From Sinanaerobacter chloroacetimidivorans (GTDB lineage Bacteria; Bacillota; Clostridia; Peptostreptococcales; Anaerovoracaceae): a stretch of DNA of 64,000 nt. A program made the translations under genes and the position numbers. Every line of letters starts with the position of its first letter. The stretch's first letter is position 1. Positions 44,375 through 52,297 of the stretch are shown piece after piece. The DNA is taken from NCBI RefSeq assembly GCF_018128545.1, contig NZ_JAGSND010000014.1, positions 1 to 64,000 on the forward strand, written 5' to 3'. A model generated the notes under the pieces. The model had not been told where the DNA came from. It saw nothing but the letters and a program-made list of their open reading frames with translations, and did no database searches.

Positions 44375-44730
44375 AACATGCAATCGCTTTATTGATTAAA
44401 TTTGCCATGGTTACCGTGATATTGGAAATCATACTATTGACTTTTACTAATCTGGAATTTTGGAATATATTTTGGATATCTGTGACAGTATCCCTGCTGA
44501 CGTATCTGCTGGGAGATATCATTATCCTTTCTTCCACAAATAATACACTGGCTATTATCGCCGATATCGGCTTGTCGTTTTTTCTCATTTATATGTTCAA
44601 TTATATTTGGTTTGATTCAGAGGTTACATTTGTCAGCTGCCTCGCCGCATCTATCTTGCTGGGAATCGGTGAACAGTTTTTCCATAAGTATGTTGAAAAA
44701 AACGTATATCACAAAACAACCTATGCTTAA
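44371..44730 (+). CDS. DUF2512 (YndM-like) membrane protein
   Basis: This 119-aa protein has four hydrophobic segments and the family pattern MKHAIALLIKFAMVTVILEI, LTYLLGDIIILSSTNN and DIGLSFFLIYMF. Firmicutes carry it as a small integral membrane protein of unknown function, in Bacillus sometimes under sporulation or stress control. The start is ATG 44371, with AGAAGGAGGTGG immediately before; a longer frame back to 44272 lacks support. Confidence 0.85.
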   Translation: MKHAIALLIKFAMVTVILEIILLTFTNLEFWNIFWISVTVSLLTYLLGDIIILSSTNNTLAIIADIGLSFFLIYMFNYIWFDSEVTFVSCLAASILLGIGEQFFHKYVEKNVYHKTTYA

Positions 44731-44767
44731 GTGTTATACTGAAAATGCAAAATAAACAACAAAAAAT

Positions 44768-44861
44768 CAAACGCCCGAATGCAAGAAAGCTCTAAAAATC
44801 GATAAAATCTTATTAGAGTTGTTTCAAAAAAAAGGCGTTTGCTTTTTTTATGCTTGCATTC
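44768..44861 (+). other. Terminator with interleaved second inverted repeat (pseudoknot-like)
   Basis: CAAACGCC (44768-44775) pairs with GGCGTTTG (44834-44841), which is followed by C and seven T: a terminator for the DUF2512 gene. A second perfect pair, GAATGCAAG (44777-44785) and CTTGCATTC (44853-44861), is interleaved with the first, so both stems together would make a pseudoknot, or they are alternatives. An inner CTCTAA/TTAGAG stem also exists. Confidence 0.55.
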
Positions 44862-44991
44862 TTGTCTAAATTTGTCGCATAGACTTACTTTATGCAGATA
44901 ATTTCTTTATTAACAAGTTTACAAATCTGTCGATTAATAATACAATATGTAGTTGTAAGTTTTACCAATTTGAAAAGGAAATGAAATCATC

Positions 44992-46998
44992 ATGCCCCAG
45001 TTTTTTACACACAAATCCATGACCCAAGAGACTCTGCTGGAAAAAATAAATACAATCTTCATCCCGATCGTCTTCTTCATTGGGATTATTATGATAGGCT
45101 TTTATAACTTTCTGTTATTTCACAGTATTGCAGAACTTTTCAGCATATCCATTGCTTCGGTTATTTTTATCATCTCAATTAATACCTATAAATTCAACCA
45201 CAGCAGCTATAACCTTTCGCTGCTTGGAATTGCCTTTGGCTTTATCGGGATCATTGATCTTTTACATACGTTAGCCTATAAAGGCATGGGTGTTTTTCCC
45301 GAATTTACTGCGGACCTGCCAACCCAGCTATGGATTGTCGGCAGATTTATAGAAAGTATTTCCCTGCTTCTCTTCTGTACCTTAATGAGCAGAAGAGGCA
45401 AGCTATTGCAATTTTTTTACATATATTTTGCGATTACCGTATTTTTATTGTTATCTATTTTTCATTGGGGTATCTTTCCTTCTTGTTATATTGATGGTAC
45501 CGGTTTGACGTCTTTTAAAATTGCCAGTGAATATATCATCTGCGGAATTTTGGCGGTAACAATTTTCTTGTTGTACCGCAATAAAAAACGTTTTATACAG
45601 AAAGCCTTTCGATATTTGATTTCAGCCATTCTCTTTATGATTCTGTCGGAGATCTGCTTTATGTTTTACCTAAATGTATACGGAATAGAAAATATGGCAG
45701 GCCATATTTTGAAAATTATATCGTTCTATTGTATATATAAATCCATTGCGGAGGAAAACCTGAAGAAACCATATAGAGAACTCTATTATAGAGGAAGAGA
45801 CTACTACAAGCTGATCAAGCTGCTGCCGGAGGCAGTGTTAATCCATGTGAAGGGCAGGATCGTGTTTATCAACGATGCCGGCTTAAAGCTTTTCGGTGTT
45901 TCCAACTCAAATCAAATTTTAAATACCTCCATATTTAAATATATAAATCCGGAAGATCAGGTGGACATGCACCATTGGCTGATGCGTCCCAATGACGGGG
46001 AGAACAGATATCCTAGTACTTTAGTGAATTTCATTGCGTCAGATCAAAAAAACAAAGAAGTGGCGGTCTGCACCGGTCCGTATATTTACAATAATGAATG
46101 TGCCGCCATTATGGTTCTTCACGATCTTTCTCAGCAAAAGCAAGTGGAATCGCTGGAGAAAAAAGTAAAGCAGGGAGAAGAACTGTTAAAGGAAAGAACA
46201 GAATATGAAAGGCTGAGAACTATATTTTTTGCCAATTTATCCCATGAATTCAAGACGCCTCTCAACGTGATTCTTGGAGCCGTTCAGCTTTTGGAACACA
46301 CTGAAAAAGATTATGAAACGGTTAAAACCGTCAACAAATATATCAAATCCATAAAGCAGAATTGCAACCGGATTTTACGGCTGACCAATAATCTGATCGA
46401 TATTACAAAGGCGGATTCAGGGTATTTGAAGCTGAACCTGTGCAATTACAATATTATCAGCATTTTGGAGGATATTGTGGTAACCGTTGCGGATCATGTA
46501 AGAAGCAATGGGGTCGAAATTGTGTTTGATACGGATGTAGAAGAAAAGCTGATGGCCTGCGATCCCGATAAAATAGAAAGAATTATGCTCAACCTTCTTT
46601 CCAATGCACTGAAATTCTCCGATAACCAGGGTGTTATTACAGTCAATGTGTATGACAGAGCGGAGAGCATTTCCATTTCGGTACAGGATAACGGCATTGG
46701 AATCCCGGAGGACAAGCTGGGCACCATTTTTGACCGATTTGTGCAGGTAGATCAGAGCCTTTCCAGAAATACGGAAGGCAGCGGAATTGGGTTGTCTTTG
46801 ATCAAAGCTTTCGTTGAACTGCATCAGGGAACCATTTCCGTAAACAGTGAAATGGGGAAGGGTACTCAATTTTTGATCGAACTTCCCTGCAGACTGGTTG
46901 AAGAGACTTATCACAGAGAAGAAAAGGAAAGCTTTATTCATCAAAATCGTATTGAAAAAATTTCGGTGGAATTTGCAGATATTTATTCAATCACTTAA
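44992..46998 (+). CDS. Sensor histidine kinase with MASE3 membrane domain (orphan)
   Basis: This 668-aa protein has an N-terminal MASE3 domain with about seven membrane helices (residues 15-255, with the typical LLGIAFGFIGIIDLLHTLAYKG and GRFIESISLLL), a PAS domain (about 275-385), a HisKA helix with the phospho-acceptor in FANLSHEFKTPLNVILGAVQ (His about 416) and an HATPase with NLLSNALKFSDN, DNGIGIPEDKL and EGSGIGLSL. It would phosphorylate a response regulator, but none is adjacent. Many MASE3 kinases respond to membrane or redox-related signals. The start is ATG 44992, with AAAAGGAAA before it. Confidence 0.92.
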   Translation: MPQFFTHKSMTQETLLEKINTIFIPIVFFIGIIMIGFYNFLLFHSIAELFSISIASVIFIISINTYKFNHSSYNLSLLGIAFGFIGIIDLLHTLAYKGMGVFPEFTADLPTQLWIVGRFIESISLLLFCTLMSRRGKLLQFFYIYFAITVFLLLSIFHWGIFPSCYIDGTGLTSFKIASEYIICGILAVTIFLLYRNKKRFIQKAFRYLISAILFMILSEICFMFYLNVYGIENMAGHILKIISFYCIYKSIAEENLKKPYRELYYRGRDYYKLIKLLPEAVLIHVKGRIVFINDAGLKLFGVSNSNQILNTSIFKYINPEDQVDMHHWLMRPNDGENRYPSTLVNFIASDQKNKEVAVCTGPYIYNNECAAIMVLHDLSQQKQVESLEKKVKQGEELLKERTEYERLRTIFFANLSHEFKTPLNVILGAVQLLEHTEKDYETVKTVNKYIKSIKQNCNRILRLTNNLIDITKADSGYLKLNLCNYNIISILEDIVVTVADHVRSNGVEIVFDTDVEEKLMACDPDKIERIMLNLLSNALKFSDNQGVITVNVYDRAESISISVQDNGIGIPEDKLGTIFDRFVQVDQSLSRNTEGSGIGLSLIKAFVELHQGTISVNSEMGKGTQFLIELPCRLVEETYHREEKESFIHQNRIEKISVEFADIYSIT

Positions 46999-47084
46999 TG
47001 GATGCCAGGGGCATCCTGGCGAATTTAGGTAGGGAGCTTCAACCAACGGTGGAAGGATAATTTTGATTCTGTATTTTTTTCGAT

Positions 47085-47112
47085 TGCAGTTAACCAAGGA
47101 GTATGTTATAAT
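47085..47112 (+). promoter_or_regulatory. Promoter of the tRNA gene
   Basis: TTGCAG (47085-47090) and TATAAT (47107-47112) are 16 bp apart, 20 bp upstream of the mature tRNA 5' end. Confidence 0.65.
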
Positions 47113-47132
47113 CCAAATTACGAAATGTCCAA

Positions 47133-47209
47133 GGGCGGTTAGCTCAGTTGGCTAGAGCGCCTGCTCGACAAGCAGGAGGTCGTTGGTTCGAGCCCAATAC
47201 TGCCCACCA
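47133..47209 (+). tRNA. tRNA-Val (anticodon GAC), C33 variant
   Basis: A complete cloverleaf folds: acceptor GGGCGGT/ACTGCCC, D arm GCTC/GAGC, anticodon arm CCTGC/GCAGG, T arm GTTGG/CCAAT with loop TTCGAGC, and an encoded CCA tail. The seven-base anticodon loop reads TCGACAA, giving anticodon GAC (valine). Position 33 is C, where nearly all tRNAs have T. The gene stands alone, with its own promoter and terminator. Confidence 0.93.
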
Positions 47210-47264
47210 TAATACCTTATAGGATTCGAAACAGATCCAAAGAAGAAATAAGAATGTTATCAAC

Positions 47265-47294
47265 AAAGGAAGTTGGATTGATCCAACTTCCTTT
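47265..47294. terminator. Rho-independent terminator of the tRNA transcript
   Basis: AAAGGAAGTTGGAT and ATCCAACTTCCTTT make a perfect 14-bp stem with a two-base loop, followed by ATTC. It lies 56 bp downstream of the tRNA. The rest of the 46998-47421 interval outside promoter, tRNA and terminator shows nothing else. Confidence 0.85.
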
Positions 47295-47420
47295 ATTCGC
47301 TCTCCCAATGTATAGCGGATCAAGGGAGATGATCGGACAATTTATACCAGGGGATACACCATGCTGAATACTTGGTTCGCCAGTTATTCAGAAATTAAAA
47401 CAACGAAAGGGGTAGGTTTC

Positions 47421-49016
47421 ATGAAAAAGACCAGACGTATTATCTGTATTGCCATGGTTCTAGTAATGATGGCAGCCGCCGGCATGCCGGCATTTGCATT
47501 TACTGAAAACGAAAGCCGAAGTGTGGAGGAGTTTTTCATTGAAACAGATCTCCTGAAGGGCGACGGGACAAGCTACGGGCTGGATAAGGAGTCTACGCGG
47601 CTGGAAGCCGTTATTATTCTTATCCGCTTGCTGGGGAAAGAAGCGGAGGCCCAGTCTAAAATCAATGAGCCCTGCAGATTTACCGACGTGCCCCAATGGG
47701 CAGCCGGGTATGTAAACTATGCCTGGGAAGCGAATTTATCCAAAGGGGTAAGCGATACCCTTTTTGGCCCCAATGGTAAAATCAGTGCACAGCAGTACAG
47801 CACCCTATTGCTGCGGGCATTGGGCTATAACGATCTTCAGGGCGACTTTAACTGGCAGAATGCGCTGGGCAAGGCGGAGGAGCTGGATATCCTTCCTGAG
47901 GATATGATACAAGCCTATGAGACTCAGAAAACCTATACCAAAAGAGATTTAACGGAGACCTCCTTCTGCTATCTGGAGGCTGCCTATAAAGGAACCGATA
48001 CTACCTTGATCGATCAGCTCACCGGCAGCGGTGTTATTTCCGATAATCTGGCAGCACAGTACGGCTTGGGAATATCAGGCTGGACAGAGGTGGCCACAGG
48101 ATATGACGGGGAAAATACTTTTCAGTTTCAACTGAGCGGAAACAGGCTCACTGTCACAGGAGCCGGTACGGATGAGGATGAAGCCTGGATTTTGGTTCAG
48201 ATAAAGAATGCTGCCAGCGGTAAGGAACAGCTCCAGGAGGTGGCCAGACGGGACAGCAGCAACGAATATAATCTTTCCGTATCCCTGGCCGGAATCCCCG
48301 CAGGGGAATATTACGTAGACCTTTATGGCAATAAAGAAAAATATAATTATTACAGCAGCATCATTCTTTCAACCATCAAGCTGAAAAAGACCAAGGAAGG
48401 CTGCAACTTCATGGTTTCTCCTGCCTATGGTCAGAATCTCAGAATTCATCTGGGCAATCTGCTGGAGGACCAACATCAGAAGATGACCATCATGACCAGA
48501 GCGAGCAAACAGAGCATCAGCACCATAACGTCTCTTGCCCAGCAAATCACCCAGGGAGCTGAAACGGATTATGAGAAGATAAAGGCCATCCATGACTGGG
48601 TTGCCGACAATATTTATTATGATAAAGATTTTCTGGACGGAAAGACTAAGATCACCAATATCACATCCATTTCCGTACTGGAAAATAAATATGCGGTGTG
48701 CAGCGGCTATGCGAACCTCACAAAAGATCTCATCAATGCGGCGGGAATTCCTTGCAGGCAGGTATTTGGATTTGCTTTAGGGATCTCTACTGATACAGAT
48801 TGGGAGAATATGTCCGAAAGAAATCTTGAACCTAATCATGTCTGGAATGAGGCCTATGTCGGAGGCAGATGGGTGATTCTTGATGCCACATGGGATTCCG
48901 GCAATACTTATACCGGCGGAAAGTTTACCTATGGCGGCGGTCCGGAGGATCTTTACTTTGATACCACTTTAGAATTTCTTTCCAATACCCATAAGTCTAT
49001 GACGGAAGAATTATAA
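47421..49016 (+). CDS. Secreted SLH and transglutaminase-like domain protein
   Basis: This protein is 531 aa long. A signal peptide (MKKTRRIICIAMVLVMMAAA to AFA) is followed by three SLH-like repeats (about residues 30-200; one contains FTDVPQWAAGYVNYAWEANL) that would bind the cell wall, a beta region, and a C-terminal transglutaminase-like core with the catalytic triad: Cys in YAVCSGYANLTKDLINAAG, His in PNHVWNEAYVGGRW and Asp in VILDATWDSG. Such proteins may crosslink or cleave surface proteins. ATG 47421 follows AAAGGGGTAGG. NiaR follows 20 bp downstream, but a functional link is not obvious. Confidence 0.85.
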   Translation: MKKTRRIICIAMVLVMMAAAGMPAFAFTENESRSVEEFFIETDLLKGDGTSYGLDKESTRLEAVIILIRLLGKEAEAQSKINEPCRFTDVPQWAAGYVNYAWEANLSKGVSDTLFGPNGKISAQQYSTLLLRALGYNDLQGDFNWQNALGKAEELDILPEDMIQAYETQKTYTKRDLTETSFCYLEAAYKGTDTTLIDQLTGSGVISDNLAAQYGLGISGWTEVATGYDGENTFQFQLSGNRLTVTGAGTDEDEAWILVQIKNAASGKEQLQEVARRDSSNEYNLSVSLAGIPAGEYYVDLYGNKEKYNYYSSIILSTIKLKKTKEGCNFMVSPAYGQNLRIHLGNLLEDQHQKMTIMTRASKQSISTITSLAQQITQGAETDYEKIKAIHDWVADNIYYDKDFLDGKTKITNITSISVLENKYAVCSGYANLTKDLINAAGIPCRQVFGFALGISTDTDWENMSERNLEPNHVWNEAYVGGRWVILDATWDSGNTYTGGKFTYGGGPEDLYFDTTLEFLSNTHKSMTEEL

Positions 49017-49036
49017 AAGATCGGAGGGAAGGAAAA

Positions 49037-49552
49037 ATGTCCGGAGAGGAAAGACGGAAGAAAATCATAGAACTCTTAAAAAAGAATCAGGAGCCTATTT
49101 CCGGAGGGGAACTGTCAAAGCTTCTTGGTGTCACCAGACAGGTCATCGTTCAGGATATAGCTTTGCTTCGGGCTGTAAACCGAAACATTCTCTCCACCAC
49201 CAAAGGATACCTTTTGTATTATCAGGAGGACCAAAAAGTAAACCGGTGCTTTATGGTGAAGCATACCAATGATCAGATTGAGGATGAGCTTTGCACCATT
49301 GTGGACGCCGGCGGAAAAATATTGGATGTTATCGTGATGCATGATATTTATGGAGAAATATCGTCGGATCTGATTATAAAAACGAGACAAGATGTTGCAG
49401 ATTTTATTTCAAAGTTGCGGAATCAGCAGACGGTTCCCTTGAAGGAGCTCACAGGCGGTGTGCATCTTCATACGGTAGAAGCGGATTCTGAGACGATGCT
49501 GGATCGAATTGAAATGCTTTTAAAGAGTAAAGGCTATTTAATAGAAAATTAA
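49037..49552 (+). CDS. niaR: NiaR-type transcriptional repressor (HTH + 3H domain)
   Basis: This 171-aa regulator has an N-terminal HTH_11 domain (RRKKIIELLKKNQEPISGGE, then LSKLLGVTRQVIVQDIALLR) and a C-terminal 3H domain named for its three histidines, seen here in MVKHTND, VIVMHDIYGEI and GGVHLHTVEA. In Firmicutes and Thermotoga, NiaR represses NAD-biosynthesis or niacin-uptake genes when bound to niacin. No such gene lies within the window, so the target is elsewhere. GGAGGGAAGG precedes ATG 49037. Confidence 0.88.
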   Translation: MSGEERRKKIIELLKKNQEPISGGELSKLLGVTRQVIVQDIALLRAVNRNILSTTKGYLLYYQEDQKVNRCFMVKHTNDQIEDELCTIVDAGGKILDVIVMHDIYGEISSDLIIKTRQDVADFISKLRNQQTVPLKELTGGVHLHTVEADSETMLDRIEMLLKSKGYLIEN

Positions 49553-49560
49553 CGAAAAAT

Positions 49561-49606
49561 AAGAGAGGTGATATCCTTCCTGGAAAGGGTAGATGCCTCT
49601 CTTTTG
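49561..49606 (+). terminator. Rho-independent terminator after niaR
   Basis: AAGAGAGG (49561-49568) and CCTCTCTT (49596-49603) pair around an inner CCTTCC/GGAAAGG hairpin and are followed by TTG. The element begins 8 bp after the niaR stop. Confidence 0.7.
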
Positions 49607-49680
49607 TTCGTAATCAAAAACTTTTTTCCTCAATTTACACTGAAAGTTATATTGAATGGAACTGGCAGTTTATTTAGCAG

Positions 49681-49706
49681 GGTAACTTTTAGGGTTAAAC
49701 TTTACC
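49681..49706 (+). promoter_or_regulatory. Imperfect 26-bp dyad ahead of the XRE regulator
   Basis: GGTAACTTTTAGG and GTTAAACTTTACC are imperfect inverted halves (9 of 13 matches) 31 bp upstream of the XRE start codon, a natural place for autoregulation. The call rests only on symmetry and position. Confidence 0.35.
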
Positions 49707-49737
49707 TAATAAACTATAGATAGGAGTAATTTTTTTC

Positions 49738-50115
49738 ATGAGGGTAGAGTTAGATTTGAAAGCAATGGGGAAGAGAATTCGAAACCAAAGGGAGCAAATG
49801 CGGTTGACCCGGGAAGAATTGGCCGAAAAACTAGGGGTATCCAGTAAATTTTGTGCAGATATCGAATATGGGGTAAAAGGAATGTCTCTCAGTACACTTT
49901 TAAACCTCAGCATCATATTAAACCTATCAGTTGATTATATTTTAAAGGGGTATGGGGACCAGCTCGGTATCCGGGATGATGACAACCGGGTACTGAAAGA
50001 GAGCATTATGATTCCGCTCAACTCCTGCAGCAGGACACAGTTGAAGCGTGTAGAACAAATGGTTAAAATATTTGTAGCCGCTGTCAATGAAGACCATGAA
50101 AGCTATGATACATAA
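49738..50115 (+). CDS. XRE-family helix-turn-helix regulator
   Basis: This 125-aa protein has an HTH_3 domain at residues 8-65 (MGKRIRNQREQMRLTREELA, EKLGVSSKFCADIEYGVKGM) and a short helical tail (SRTQLKRVEQMVKIFVAAV) that may mediate dimerisation or ligand response. It is preceded by GGAG and a candidate operator. It lies 92 bp before an ECF sigma-factor gene in the same orientation, without a clear terminator between them, so it may influence that pair. Confidence 0.88.
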   Translation: MRVELDLKAMGKRIRNQREQMRLTREELAEKLGVSSKFCADIEYGVKGMSLSTLLNLSIILNLSVDYILKGYGDQLGIRDDDNRVLKESIMIPLNSCSRTQLKRVEQMVKIFVAAVNEDHESYDT

Positions 50116-50207
50116 TGAAAATACCTTCTAATCGAAAAACCTTTCGCCGCATTGCATCACAGCAAAATTTACAGCAGTAGTACAGTTTAGTCTAAGTGGG
50201 GAGTAAA

Positions 50208-50741
50208 ATGGGATCAGAGAAACAAGGGAATGATTACAATTTCTTGGAGGAAAAGTTGATTTCGTATAGTGTTGATCTGCAGAAATTCATCTACACCTTG
50301 ACGAAAGATAACGATGCCAATGAAGAGATCTTGCAAAACACCATTGCCACAGCATTTGCCAATCTGGACAAATTGCGAAATCCTGATATGATCAAAACGT
50401 GGATTTTTAATATTGCAAAAACCGAGACAAGTCATTATTTCAGAAAGAAACATATCATTGGGTTCCGCCCGGGTGTTGACGTTGGTACGGATGCCGTTGA
50501 AATCCCGCAAAAGGACATTCTGGACATGATTATGGAGGCTGAGTTTGAAAAAGAGCTCAAGTCTTTGGTTAATAAGCTGGAAGATAAATATTGCAGAATC
50601 ATTATGCTGCATTATTATTACGGACTGGATTTAAAGGAAATCGCGCACATTTACAACCTGAACTACAGCACGGTAAGGACCAACCACAGACGGGGCATAG
50701 AAAAACTAAAGGAACTATATGAATCAAGGAGAATTGGTTAA
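50208..50741 (+). CDS. ECF-type RNA polymerase sigma factor
   Basis: This 177-aa sigma-70 family protein has region 2 (VDLQKFIYTLTKDNDANEEI, TWIFNIAKTETSHYFRKK) and region 4 (LEDKYCRIIMLHYYYGLDLK, EIAHIYNLNYSTVRTNHRRG). The next gene starts at the base after its stop codon and encodes a membrane protein of anti-sigma type, the usual operon for an ECF system. ATG 50208 follows GGGGAG closely; a GTG 12 bp upstream is possible. Confidence 0.88.
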   Translation: MGSEKQGNDYNFLEEKLISYSVDLQKFIYTLTKDNDANEEILQNTIATAFANLDKLRNPDMIKTWIFNIAKTETSHYFRKKHIIGFRPGVDVGTDAVEIPQKDILDMIMEAEFEKELKSLVNKLEDKYCRIIMLHYYYGLDLKEIAHIYNLNYSTVRTNHRRGIEKLKELYESRRIG

Positions 50742-51497
50742 ATGGCTGAAAGGAACTCTTTTGAAAAGGAACTGAAGAAAACTTTGGCGAAAGCGATGGA
50801 GGATGAGGAATCACCATCCTTGGATTTTTATGCAGATTTAAAATACATAGAAGTAAGTCCTGAATATATTGCCAGAAGTATTGTCAACAGCAGAAGAAAA
50901 AATGAGAAACGAAAGGTATCCAGAGCGGCCTCTGTTGCTGCGGCCTCTTTTATGATTCTTGCTGTTTCCAGTGCCATTGCAATATTGATTTCCTCCAATC
51001 CTGTCGACGCCATAAAAAGCAAACTCGAGCGGCAGTTTATCAAGGTCCGGAATGTTCTTGTGATCAAAGACGATAATCCGGCTCAGATTGATACTATGGG
51101 CGGCGTGGAGAAGGAAATAGAGGACTGGAAGGATATCGGCAATGCGAAGAAATTCCTTCAAGAATTATTTGTCCCCGGGTATATTCCGGAGGGGTATGAG
51201 TTTCAGAGCCTAAAAATAAAAAAAGATGGTGAAATTGGGTACTACGCTAAATATCAATTCATAAACAGTGAAGGTTCTTTGCTGAGCATCAATCAGTATT
51301 ACACGGAAGATGAGCCGGATACGGTGGTAACAAATGCAAATAAAATGATAGAAACCAATGCGGGAAACGTCTATATAACCGTTGATGAATTCACTGAAAC
51401 GATCATAGGGACATTTTTTGCAGGCAATGATAAAATTGTAATTTCTGGTGCAATTTCCGAAGCAGAGATCGAGACTCTTTGCAATTCTATCCAGTAA
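50742..51497 (+). CDS. Membrane anti-sigma-like protein with DUF4367-type domain
   Basis: This 251-aa protein has a cytoplasmic N-terminus of about 65 residues, one membrane helix (AASFMILAVSSAIAILIS, about 65-85) and an extracytoplasmic domain. The end of that domain (YIPEGYEFQSLKIKKDGEIG, YYAKYQFINSEGSLLSINQY) matches DUF4367. Such proteins hold the cognate ECF factor at the membrane until a signal arrives. No zinc-binding anti-sigma HxxxCxxC motif is visible. It starts directly at the stop codon of the sigma gene. Confidence 0.8.
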   Translation: MAERNSFEKELKKTLAKAMEDEESPSLDFYADLKYIEVSPEYIARSIVNSRRKNEKRKVSRAASVAAASFMILAVSSAIAILISSNPVDAIKSKLERQFIKVRNVLVIKDDNPAQIDTMGGVEKEIEDWKDIGNAKKFLQELFVPGYIPEGYEFQSLKIKKDGEIGYYAKYQFINSEGSLLSINQYYTEDEPDTVVTNANKMIETNAGNVYITVDEFTETIIGTFFAGNDKIVISGAISEAEIETLCNSIQ

Positions 51498-51503
51498 CAA
51501 AAC

Positions 51504-51566
51504 AAGACCCTCCTTTATGCACGAGTCATACGCATTTTGCATGAGCATAAAGGCAAGGTCTCATTT
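51504..51566. terminator. Terminator after the anti-sigma gene
   Basis: A two-part stem, GACC/GGTC outside and CTTTATGC/GCATAAAG inside, is followed by TCATTTT. It lies between the plus-strand sigma operon and the convergent minus-strand gene ending at 51616. Confidence 0.65.
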
Positions 51567-51615
51567 TATCATTTCCTATGATTTTCGTTTATTTAAAACC
51601 CCTTGATTGACTTGA

Positions 51616-52053
51616 CTAAATTGAACTGGAATAAAGAGTTACTGTGGAGGTTACAGAACCTACCTTGTCCTTGACGACCACTTTCAGACGGTAGGTAGTG
51701 CTGGATGATGTGCTCCAATTATCCGTCACATAGATCCCGTTATCGTTATACACCGTTTCTACTCTGGAAGCTCCTACACTGGACCAGGTTTGTGTGCTGT
51801 AATTGTAGGATTGAAGGGTAATGGTAGTTTGAATGTATTCTGCGATCGTATAGGTATCGGCAGAAACAATAGACTGGGAAGTGTTGGTTCCTGTTCTGTA
51901 GAAATTAACCGATGCGGTACCGATGTTTTGCGGCTCGATAATGGATTGGGCGACGGACCCATCAGGAGCTTCGGCGAATACGGATCCGGACATTGATAGG
52001 ATGACTGCCATTGCCAGGATGAGACAAGTGATTTTTCTTTTTGTTTGAAACAT
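51616..52053 (-). CDS. Small secreted protein, unknown function
   Basis: This 145-aa protein has a clear signal peptide (KRKITCLILAMAVILSMSGS to VFA) and a mature part of about 115 residues that is Ser/Thr/Tyr-rich and beta-stranded. It has no cysteine in the mature protein. It resembles the short exported DUF6147-like proteins of Clostridia, but I am not certain of the family. AAGGAGG precedes the ATG. Its upstream region (52054-52297) is exceptionally rich in A and T tracts. Confidence 0.65.
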   Translation of the reverse strand: MFQTKRKITCLILAMAVILSMSGSVFAEAPDGSVAQSIIEPQNIGTASVNFYRTGTNTSQSIVSADTYTIAEYIQTTITLQSYNYSTQTWSSVGASRVETVYNDNGIYVTDNWSTSSSTTYRLKVVVKDKVGSVTSTVTLYSSSI

Positions 52054-52297
52054 GATGATTTCCTCCTTAAAAAAATTTATTTATCTATTAGAGGAAAAAA
52101 AACAAAAAAATGTTGCAAAAAAACACAAAAAAACATTATTTTTTTAAAAAAATTGAGACATTTTTCAAAAAAAAATCCTCTAATATATGATGCGAGTAAA
52201 TAATCCCTATTTGGGTGGACAAAAACGCAATTATTTTTTTACCAGGTTAAGAATTTGCTGCTCTAAAAGCAATATTGGAAGATGAGGGGATAAACAA
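52054..52297. other. Phased A/T-tract intergenic region bounded by a 10-bp inverted repeat
   Basis: This 244-bp gap between divergent genes holds at least eight runs of 6-9 A residues on the plus strand between 52080 and 52175. They are enclosed by TATTAGAGGA and its complement TCCTCTAATA. Such spacing of tracts normally gives curved DNA. It must carry the promoters of both flanking genes, but no standard -35/-10 pair stands out. Confidence 0.55.
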
